Source: Gammaproteobacteria bacterium (GTDB lineage: Bacteria > Pseudomonadota > Gammaproteobacteria > Steroidobacterales > PWYM01). From it: DNA of 64,000 bases. This document shows positions 57,774-64,000 of the stretch, one piece after another. The stretch lies in NCBI GenBank assembly GCA_007693855.1, contig RECU01000056.1:1-64000 (forward strand), read 5' to 3'. Each line of letters opens with the position of its first letter. The stretch's first letter is position 1. The position numbers and the translations under genes are program-made. The notes under the pieces are model-generated. The model was not told where the DNA came from. It did not search any database and saw only the letters and a list, made by a program, of their open reading frames with translations.

Positions 57774-59249
57774 TCACAGTGTAGCCGTGACCTCGAGGAT
57801 CTTCATCGCATTGGTGCGGCCGGACACACCACGCAGATCGCCCTTGGTGAAGATCACGCGATCCCCGACCTGGACCAGCTCGCGGCGCAGCAGCTCATCG
57901 AACACGCAGCGGTAGACGCTGGCGGCATCCGTCCCTGCCGGCGTGAACTCCACCGGGTAGACCCCCCGGTAGAGCGTGACGCGTCGACCGGTCGCCGCAT
58001 GGGGCGTGAAGGCATAGATGGGAATATCACTGCGGATACGCGACATCCAGCGGGTGGTCGCCCCTGATTCGGTCAGGGCGATGATGGCGCGCACGCGAAG
58101 GTGATTGGCGGTGTACATCACCGCCATGGCGATGGCCTCGTCCACGCGCTCGAAGCGGTCGTACATGCGGTGGCGGGCGCGGCCGCGCTCGGTCAGGTGT
58201 TTCTCGGCGGCGACACAGACCTCTGCCATGGCCTCGATCGCCCGCACCGGATAACGGCCGACCGCGGACTCGGCCGACAGCATCACCGCGTCGGTGCCAT
58301 CCATCACGGCATTCGCCACGTCCGAGACCTCGGCCCGGGTGGGCAGTGCGTTGCTGATCATCGATTCCATCATCTGCGTCGCAGTGATGACGATGCGATG
58401 ACGGTCACGACTGCTGCGGATCATGCGCTTCTGGATGCCCGGCAGCTCGGCATAGCCCATCTCGACGCCGAGATCGCCGCGCGCCACCATGATCACGTCA
58501 CAGGCCCCCAGCAGTGCCTCGAGATTGCGCACCGCCTCGACGCGTTCGATCTTGGCCACCAGCCGCGCGTCGGACCCGGCCTCGCGCAGCAGGCGCCGTG
58601 CCTCCTCCAGATCGGCGGCATCGCGCACGAAAGACACCGCCACGTAGTCGAGACCGAGCTCCGCCGCGCTGACGATGTCTTCACGGTCCTTGTCGGTCAG
58701 CGCCGGCGCGGACAGCCCGCCGCCGAGGCGATTGAGCCCCTTCAGATCCTTCAGCGTGCCGCCGGTGCGCACCCGCGTCTCGATCCGGCGGCCCCGCAGC
58801 GCCGTGACCTCCAGCACGATCTGGCCGTCATCCAGCAGCAGCGTGTCGCCGACATGCAGGTCTTCGGCGAGCTGGGCGTACGCCAGGCCCACCGCCTCAG
58901 GCGTGCCGGCGGCGGCGTCGATGTCCGGGTCCAGCGCAAAGGCTGCGCCATCCTCGAGTGTCACCTCACCCTCGGCGAAGCGCTGGATGCGGAGCTTGGG
59001 GCCCTGGAGATCGCCGAGAAGACCCACATGAGCGCTGCAGGCCGCCGCCGCGGCGCGCACGGCCTCGACGCGCCGGGCGACCTCACCGGGACGACCATGG
59101 GAGAAATTGATGCGGGCCACATCCATGCCCGCGCGCACCATCGCCTCGAGCACTGTCGGATCATCGGTGGCCGGCCCAAGGGTCGCGACAATCTTGGTCC
59201 GCCGGCGGACCGGGTGCACCGGCGCCGAGTCGTTCGCCACGTCGCTCAT
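57774..59249 (-). CDS. pyk: Pyruvate kinase
   Basis: Pyruvate kinase makes pyruvate and ATP from PEP. The 491-residue protein has RRTKIVATLGPATDD, the ARINFSHG loop, the active-site VARGDLGVEMGYAELP with its Lys-containing VAKIERVEAV, ITATQMMESMI and the AESAVGRYP motif. ATG 59249 has AGGAGAGG upstream. It ends the tkt-gap-pgk-pyk run. An fba gene, often next, is not here. Confidence 0.98.
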   Translation of the reverse strand: MSDVANDSAPVHPVRRRTKIVATLGPATDDPTVLEAMVRAGMDVARINFSHGRPGEVARRVEAVRAAAAACSAHVGLLGDLQGPKLRIQRFAEGEVTLEDGAAFALDPDIDAAAGTPEAVGLAYAQLAEDLHVGDTLLLDDGQIVLEVTALRGRRIETRVRTGGTLKDLKGLNRLGGGLSAPALTDKDREDIVSAAELGLDYVAVSFVRDAADLEEARRLLREAGSDARLVAKIERVEAVRNLEALLGACDVIMVARGDLGVEMGYAELPGIQKRMIRSSRDRHRIVITATQMMESMISNALPTRAEVSDVANAVMDGTDAVMLSAESAVGRYPVRAIEAMAEVCVAAEKHLTERGRARHRMYDRFERVDEAIAMAVMYTANHLRVRAIIALTESGATTRWMSRIRSDIPIYAFTPHAATGRRVTLYRGVYPVEFTPAGTDAASVYRCVFDELLRRELVQVGDRVIFTKGDLRGVSGRTNAMKILEVTATL

Positions 59250-59292
59250 GCTGCACCTCTCCTGCGTCCCGGGCGCCGCCCGGGACACGATG

Positions 59293-60477
59293 TCAGTCCT
59301 GCCGTTCTGCCGCACGTGCCTCCAGCATGTTTACCGCCGGCAGCACCTTGCCCTCGAGCAATTCGAGAAACGCGCCGCCGCCGGTGGAAATATACGATAC
59401 CTGGTCAGCGATGCCGAACTGCTCGACCGCAGCCAGGGTATCGCCGCCGCCGGCGATCGAGTAGCCCGGGCTGGCGGCGACGGCTTCGGCAATCGCCTGC
59501 GTCCCGGCCGCAAACGCCGGGAATTCGAACACGCCGACCGGGCCGTTCCAGACGATGGTGCCGGCGCCATGCAGGATGTCGGCATAGGTGGCGGCGGTGC
59601 GCGGGCCGACGTCAAGAATCATGTCCTCGGCGCCGACTTCCTCTGCCGCGCAGGTCCGGGCCGGGGTGTCGGCAGAGAATTCCGCGCCGACCACCACGTC
59701 GGCAGGCAGTGGGATGGCCGCAGCGCCGAAGTCACCGTCCAGCAGCTGTCGGGCAAACTCCAGCATGTCCGGCTCGTGCAGGGACCGCCCCACCGGACAG
59801 CCCCGGGCCGCGAGCAGGGTGTTGGCAATGCCGCCGCCGACGATCAGGGTATCGACCATCCCGGCCAGCGTCTTCAGGACCTCGAGTTTGCCCGAGACTT
59901 TCGCGCCACCCACGATGGCTACGAACGGCCGGGCCGGGGCCTCCAGGGCACGCCCCAGCGCCTCGAGCTCGCCGGCGAGCAGTGGCCCGGCGCAGGCCAG
60001 CGGCGCAAATCGGGCCACCCCATGGGTGCTGGCCTGGGCCCGATGGGCCGTCCCGAAGGCATCCATCACGAACACATCGCACAGCGCCGCCATGCGCCGC
60101 GCCAGGGTCTCGTCGTCGCGCTTCTCGCCGACATTGAAACGCACGTTCTCACAGAGCACGACCTCGCCATCGGCGAGCTCGACCCCGTCCAGCCAGTCGC
60201 GCACCAGCCGCACCGGGCGCCCCAGCAACTCACCAAGTCGCGCCGCCACCGGCGCCAGCGAATACGCCTCGTCGAACTCGCCCTCGACCGGTCGACCAAG
60301 GTGCGAGAGCAGCATCACCCGCGCGCCTTTCTCGAGCGCCTCGCGGATGGTCGGCAGGGACGCGAGCAGACGCGCATCGCTGCTCACCCGGCCATCGCGC
60401 ACCGGCACGTTGAGATCCTGGCGGATCAGCACCCGCCGACCCGCCAGCTCGAGATCGCGCATCCGCAACACTGCCAC
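59293..60477 (-). CDS. pgk: Phosphoglycerate kinase
   Basis: Pgk interconverts 1,3-bisphosphoglycerate and 3-phosphoglycerate. The 394-residue protein has the substrate-binding [29 protein letters not shown], the hinge [13 protein letters not shown], and the nucleotide-binding [13 protein letters not shown] near the C-terminus. The GTG at 60477 is used; an ATG five codons in (60462) is an alternative. It lies 28 bp after gap and 43 bp before pyk. Confidence 0.98.
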   Translation of the reverse strand: MAVLRMRDLELAGRRVLIRQDLNVPVRDGRVSSDARLLASLPTIREALEKGARVMLLSHLGRPVEGEFDEAYSLAPVAARLGELLGRPVRLVRDWLDGVELADGEVVLCENVRFNVGEKRDDETLARRMAALCDVFVMDAFGTAHRAQASTHGVARFAPLACAGPLLAGELEALGRALEAPARPFVAIVGGAKVSGKLEVLKTLAGMVDTLIVGGGIANTLLAARGCPVGRSLHEPDMLEFARQLLDGDFGAAAIPLPADVVVGAEFSADTPARTCAAEEVGAEDMILDVGPRTAATYADILHGAGTIVWNGPVGVFEFPAFAAGTQAIAEAVAASPGYSIAGGGDTLAAVEQFGIADQVSYISTGGGAFLELLEGKVLPAVNMLEARAAERQD

Positions 60478-60505
60478 CTGCCTGCCTCCGTCGTCGACGC
60501 CGGCC

Positions 60506-61513
60506 TCAGAGGGCGGCCATCACCTTGGCGGTGTCGAGCATGCGGTTGGAGAAGCCCCACTCGTTGTCATACCAGGCGCAGACCTTCACCAGCTTCCCGC
60601 CAATGACCTTCGTCAGGCTCGCGTCGTAGGTGGAGGACGCCGGATCGTGGTTGAAGTCGATCGACACCAGCGGCGCGTCGGTGTACGCCAGCACGCCCTT
60701 GAGCTCGCCCTCGGCGGCCGTCTTCAGCAGCGAGTTGATCTCCTCGACCGTGGTGTCGCGCCCGGCGGTAAAGGTCAGGTCCACCATCGAGACGTTGATG
60801 GTCGGCACGCGCACGGCAAAGCCGTCCAGCTTGCCGGCGAGATCCGTCAGCACCAGGCCGACAGCCGCGGCGGCACCGGTCTTGGTGGGGATCATCGACA
60901 TGGTCGCGGAACGCGCGCGACGCAGATCCGAGTGATAGACGTCGGTGAGCACCTGATCGTTGGTGTAGGCGTGAATCGTGGTCATGATGCCCTGCACCAG
61001 GCCGATCGCCTCGTGCAGCGGCTTGACCATGGGCGCCAGGCAGTTGGTGGTGCAGGAGGCATTGGAGACGACGGCATCGGCCGCGGTGAGCGTGTCATGG
61101 TTCACGCCGTAGACGATGGTCGGCAGGTCCTTGCCGGCCGGCGCCGAGATCAGCACCTTCTTCGCGCCGCCTGCCAGGTGGGCCGAGGCCTTGTCCTTGC
61201 TGGCAAAGAACCCCGTGCACTCCATGACGATGTCCACCCCGAGCTCACCCCAGGGCAGCTTGGCCGGATCGCGCTCGGCGAACACCCGGATGCGGTCGCC
61301 ATTGACGACCATGTGATCGCCATCGACGCTCACCTCACCGGGGAACTTGCCGTGCGCGGTGTCGTAGCGCGTGAGATGGGCGTTGGTGTCGGCATCACCC
61401 AGGTCGTTGATGGCGACGATCTGGAACTCGTCGGTGCGTCCGCCCTCGTAGAGCGCCCGCAGCACGTTGCGACCGATGCGGCCGTACCCGTTGATTGCGA
61501 CTTTTACAGCCAT
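60506..61513 (-). CDS. gap: Glyceraldehyde-3-phosphate dehydrogenase (type I)
   Basis: The 335-residue protein oxidises glyceraldehyde-3-phosphate. It has the nucleotide-binding [30 protein letters not shown] (an Asp after the second strand, favouring NAD), the catalytic [12 protein letters not shown] and the S-loop [12 protein letters not shown]. The C-terminal [12 protein letters not shown] is conserved. The gene lies between tkt and pgk, so a glycolytic or Calvin-cycle role is more likely than erythrose-4-phosphate dehydrogenase, though the latter family is close. Confidence 0.97.
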   Translation of the reverse strand: MAVKVAINGYGRIGRNVLRALYEGGRTDEFQIVAINDLGDADTNAHLTRYDTAHGKFPGEVSVDGDHMVVNGDRIRVFAERDPAKLPWGELGVDIVMECTGFFASKDKASAHLAGGAKKVLISAPAGKDLPTIVYGVNHDTLTAADAVVSNASCTTNCLAPMVKPLHEAIGLVQGIMTTIHAYTNDQVLTDVYHSDLRRARSATMSMIPTKTGAAAAVGLVLTDLAGKLDGFAVRVPTINVSMVDLTFTAGRDTTVEEINSLLKTAAEGELKGVLAYTDAPLVSIDFNHDPASSTYDASLTKVIGGKLVKVCAWYDNEWGFSNRMLDTAKVMAAL

Positions 61514-61551
61514 GGTGCTTCTCCCTCTGCAGTCTCTGTCAAGTGGACGCG

Positions 61552-63585
61552 TCAGGCGAGCAGCGCCTGCGCGCGCGCCACGACATTGTCCACGGTAAAT
61601 CCGAAATGCTCGAACAGCTGACCGGCCGGCGCCGATTCGCCGTAGCGGTCCACGCCAATGACGTCACCGGTCTCGCCCACATAGCGGCGCCAGTATTCGC
61701 TCACGCCCGCCTCCAGGGCCAGCCGGGGCACCCCTGGCGGCAGCACGCTGTCGCGGTAGGCCGGATCGCAGCGATCAAAGCGCTGGTTGCAGGGCAGGGA
61801 GACCACACGGGTGGCCACGCCGCCTGCCGCCAGTGCCTTGGCGGCGTCCACCGCCAGCCCGACCTCCGAACCGGTCGCCAGCAGCACCAGCGCCGGTGCG
61901 CCCTCGCCCTGGTCGCACAACACATAGCCGCCGCGGCGAATCGCCTGGAGCTGTGCGGCGTCACGCGGCTGGTGCGGCACGCCCTGGCGGGTGAACACCA
62001 GTGCGGTCGGGCCGTCCACCCGTTCGATGGCATCGATCCACGCCGCCATCGACTCCACCGCATCGCAGGGGCGCCACACGGTGAGATTCGGAATCAGCCG
62101 CAGGCTCGCCAGATGCTCGACCGGCTGGTGCGTCGGGCCATCTTCGCCCAGGCCGATCGAGTCATGCGTGAACACCATCACCTGCCGGATGCGCATCAGT
62201 GCAGCCATGCGCAGCGCGTTGCGGGCGTAATCCGAGAAGGTCAGAAAGGTGGCGCTGTAGGGCACCAGCCCACCGTGCAATGCGATCCCGTTGCAGATCG
62301 CCGTCATGGCAAACTCACGCACGCCAAAGTAGACGTAGTTGCCGGCCTGGTCGGCGGCGCTGATCGGCCGCGAGCCCTGGTGCAGTGTCAGGTTGGAGCC
62401 GGCGAGATCGGCCGAACCGCCGATCAGTTCCGGCAGGCGCGGGGCAAGCGCATTCAGCGCCTGCTGCGAGGCCTTGCGAGTCGCGACGTCCGCGCCCCGG
62501 GCATCGGCCTCGGCCAGCGCGCCGGCAGCGGTCTCGGCCCAGTCCTGCGGCAGCTGACCGGCCATGCGCCGGCTGAACTCGGCCGCAAGCGCCGGATGGT
62601 CGGCGGCGTAGGCATCGAAGCGCTGCTGCCAGTCGGCCTCGCGGGCCGCGCCCGGGGCGCGCGCGTCCCAGCCCTGGGCCACCTCGGGGGGGATCTCGAA
62701 CGGCGCGTGCGGCCACTCCAGGGCCACGCGGCTGGCGGCGATTTCCTCGGCGCCCAGCGGCGCACCATGCGTCGCCTCGCTGCCGGCCTTGGTCGGCGCC
62801 CCGAAACCGATCACGGTCTTGCAGCAGATCAGCGTCGGGCGGGTGGTGTCGGCGCGGGCCGCCTCGATCGCCGCGCGGACCGCGGCGGCGTCGTGGCCGT
62901 CGACGTCGGGGATCACCTGCCAGCCATAGGCCTCGAAGCGGCGCGGCGTGTCGTCAGCAAACCAGCCGGCCACCTCGCCATCGATGGAGATGCCGTTGTC
63001 ATCATAAAAGCACACCAGGCGACCGAGCCCGAGCGTGCCGGCCAGTGAACAGGCTTCGTGCGAGATGCCTTCCATCAGGCAGCCATCGCCAAGGAACACC
63101 CAGGTCCAGTGATCGACGATCTCGTGGCCGGGGCGGTTGAAGGTCGCGGCCAGCACCCGCTCGGCCAGCGCCATGCCGACGGCATTGGCCACGCCCTGGC
63201 CCAGCGGGCCGGTCGTGGTCTCGATCCCGATCTGCGGGTCGTACTCCGGATGCCCGGGTGTGCGCGAGCCCAGCTGGCGGAATGCCCGCAGCTCATCCAT
63301 CGGCAGCGGATAGCCCGAGAGGTGCAGCAGCGCATACAGCAGCATCGAGCCATGGCCATTGGAGACCACGAAACGGTCCCGGTCGGCCCAGCGCGGGTTG
63401 CCGGGGTTGTGCTTCAGCACATCGTTCCAGAGCACTTCGGCGATATCCGCCATGCCCATGGGCATGCCCGGATGGCCGGAGTTGGCCTGTTGCACGGCAT
63501 CCATGCTGAGAAAGCGCACGGCATTGGCGAGCAGGCGTCGGTCGGGCCGCGACAGTTCGGCGGCCGTGGAGATAGTGTCAGTCAT
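61552..63585 (-). CDS. tkt: Transketolase
   Basis: Transketolase moves two-carbon units between sugar phosphates in the pentose phosphate or Calvin cycle. The 677-residue protein has [18 protein letters not shown], the thiamine-diphosphate motif [13 protein letters not shown]…[15 protein letters not shown], and the C-terminal domain with [10 protein letters not shown]-like ([17 protein letters not shown]). It is the first gene of tkt-gap-pgk-pyk and diverges from metK. Confidence 0.98.
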   Translation of the reverse strand: MTDTISTAAELSRPDRRLLANAVRFLSMDAVQQANSGHPGMPMGMADIAEVLWNDVLKHNPGNPRWADRDRFVVSNGHGSMLLYALLHLSGYPLPMDELRAFRQLGSRTPGHPEYDPQIGIETTTGPLGQGVANAVGMALAERVLAATFNRPGHEIVDHWTWVFLGDGCLMEGISHEACSLAGTLGLGRLVCFYDDNGISIDGEVAGWFADDTPRRFEAYGWQVIPDVDGHDAAAVRAAIEAARADTTRPTLICCKTVIGFGAPTKAGSEATHGAPLGAEEIAASRVALEWPHAPFEIPPEVAQGWDARAPGAAREADWQQRFDAYAADHPALAAEFSRRMAGQLPQDWAETAAGALAEADARGADVATRKASQQALNALAPRLPELIGGSADLAGSNLTLHQGSRPISAADQAGNYVYFGVREFAMTAICNGIALHGGLVPYSATFLTFSDYARNALRMAALMRIRQVMVFTHDSIGLGEDGPTHQPVEHLASLRLIPNLTVWRPCDAVESMAAWIDAIERVDGPTALVFTRQGVPHQPRDAAQLQAIRRGGYVLCDQGEGAPALVLLATGSEVGLAVDAAKALAAGGVATRVVSLPCNQRFDRCDPAYRDSVLPPGVPRLALEAGVSEYWRRYVGETGDVIGVDRYGESAPAGQLFEHFGFTVDNVVARAQALLA

Positions 63586-63740
63586 CGGGTCTGCCAGGCA
63601 GTGAGCTTGCGCCCCGTCGTGCGGCGCTTGCGGCCCGCACCGGGGGGTGGATTCTCTCAGATGGCGCCGCGCAGCCGCAACTTGGCCGCCGGCCAGGTCC
63701 TGCCCGCGACCGGCACAGGCGGGGCTGGCGGCGGCCCTCG

Positions 63741-63790
63741 AAAGCGGCTATCATTTACGAATATCAACTTTCCTTTATATTCAATTCCAG
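63741..63790. promoter_or_regulatory. A/T-rich promoter/operator region between tkt and metK
   Basis: An A/T-rich island in the 267-bp tkt/metK gap holds the inverted repeat GAATAT (63759-63764) and ATATTC (63777-63782), 12 bp apart, with TATCAT and TTTATA hexamers that could serve as -10 elements. It is the only A/T-rich stretch in the gap, so it probably carries the metK promoter and perhaps a repressor site. The rest of the gap is GC-rich with no coding frame. Confidence 0.45.
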
Positions 63791-63852
63791 CCACGTGACC
63801 CTCTCCCTGCGCGCTGCGCTGCGCCACCGGGGGGCGTCGCCGGGGAGCCTCG

Positions 63853-64000
63853 ATGAGCCGCACCTACCTGTTCACCTCCGAATCCGTGTCTGAGGGTCAC
63901 CCGGACAAGATGGCCGACCAGATCTCGGACGCCGTGCTGGATGCCATTCTCGCTGAGGACCCGCGTGCCCGCGTGGCCTGCGAAACCCTGATCAAGACCG
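63853..64000 (+). CDS. metK: S-adenosylmethionine synthetase (3' partial)
   Basis: The first 49 codons are visible before the window ends. The sequence [20 protein letters not shown] followed by [20 protein letters not shown] is the invariant MetK N-terminus, with the His of GHPDK that acts in catalysis. MetK makes S-adenosylmethionine from methionine and ATP. GGGGAG precedes the ATG at 63853. The gene diverges from tkt; its 3' part lies outside the window. Confidence 0.97.
   Translation, partial: MSRTYLFTSESVSEGHPDKMADQISDAVLDAILAEDPRARVACETLIKT

Noticed and set aside
61495-63048. Plus-strand frame opposite tkt
   Set aside because: Antisense shadow; tkt motifs on the other strand are intact throughout.

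Overview
The window is a gene-dense, very GC-rich stretch of core chromosome from a gammaproteobacterium. Three things point there: a complete division/cell-wall (dcw) cluster bracketed by rnpB/rsmI and lpxC/secA, the pilB-pilC-pilD-coaE-zapD block, and the kdsD-kdsC-lptCAB-rpoN-hpf-ptsN-rapZ block. The local order lpxC, dciA, M23 peptidase, secA resembles Pseudomonas, not the E. coli lpxC-secM-secA order. The base composition and petABC-sspAB would suit a Chromatiales/Ectothiorhodospiraceae-like organism, but this is inference and no genus can be assigned. No tRNA, rRNA, insertion sequence, prophage or CRISPR array was seen.

Layout. 1-5210 (+): type IV pilus genes pilB (5' end outside the window), pilC and pilD, then coaE and zapD, followed by an overlapping glycosyltransferase-like gene (5204-5956). 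5857-10866 (-): secA, a membrane-anchored HDOD protein and a Nudix (MutT-like) protein with an eroded C-terminal half. 11004-12469: an M23 peptidase (-) diverging from a DciA-like gene (+). 12519-31294 (-): the dcw cluster in the order mraZ, rsmH, ftsL, ftsI, murE, murF, mraY, murD, ftsW, murG, murC, murB, ddl, ftsQ, ftsA, ftsZ, then lpxC. Nearly all junctions from ftsI to ddl overlap by four bases. A consensus-like promoter and three 10-bp-spaced MraZ boxes sit upstream of mraZ. rnpB and rsmI precede it.

32930-40315: lpoA-yraN (+), petABC-sspA-sspB (-) behind a TATAAT promoter, and a DegS/AlgW protease (+). 40376-41871 (-): ibaG-murA. 42004-49672 (+): a cation antiporter, kdsD-kdsC (Kdo synthesis), lptC-lptA-lptB (LPS export), rpoN, hpf, ptsN and rapZ. 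49791-54377 (+): two tandem paralogous TonB-dependent receptors, each behind a Zur-box-like palindrome, ending at a 13-bp hairpin. 54471-57743 (-): a translationally coupled moxR-VWA-patatin operon. 57774-63585 (-): tkt-gap-pgk-pyk. 63853-64000 (+): the start of metK, diverging from tkt.

Most of the window serves envelope biogenesis: peptidoglycan precursors and division (dcw, murA, lpoA, M23), LPS synthesis and export (lpxC, kds, lpt), protein export (secA), pili and respiration (petABC). The least explained parts are the zinc-type receptor pair, the MoxR/VWA/patatin operon, the glycosyltransferase overlapping zapD, and the eroding C-terminal half of the Nudix gene.
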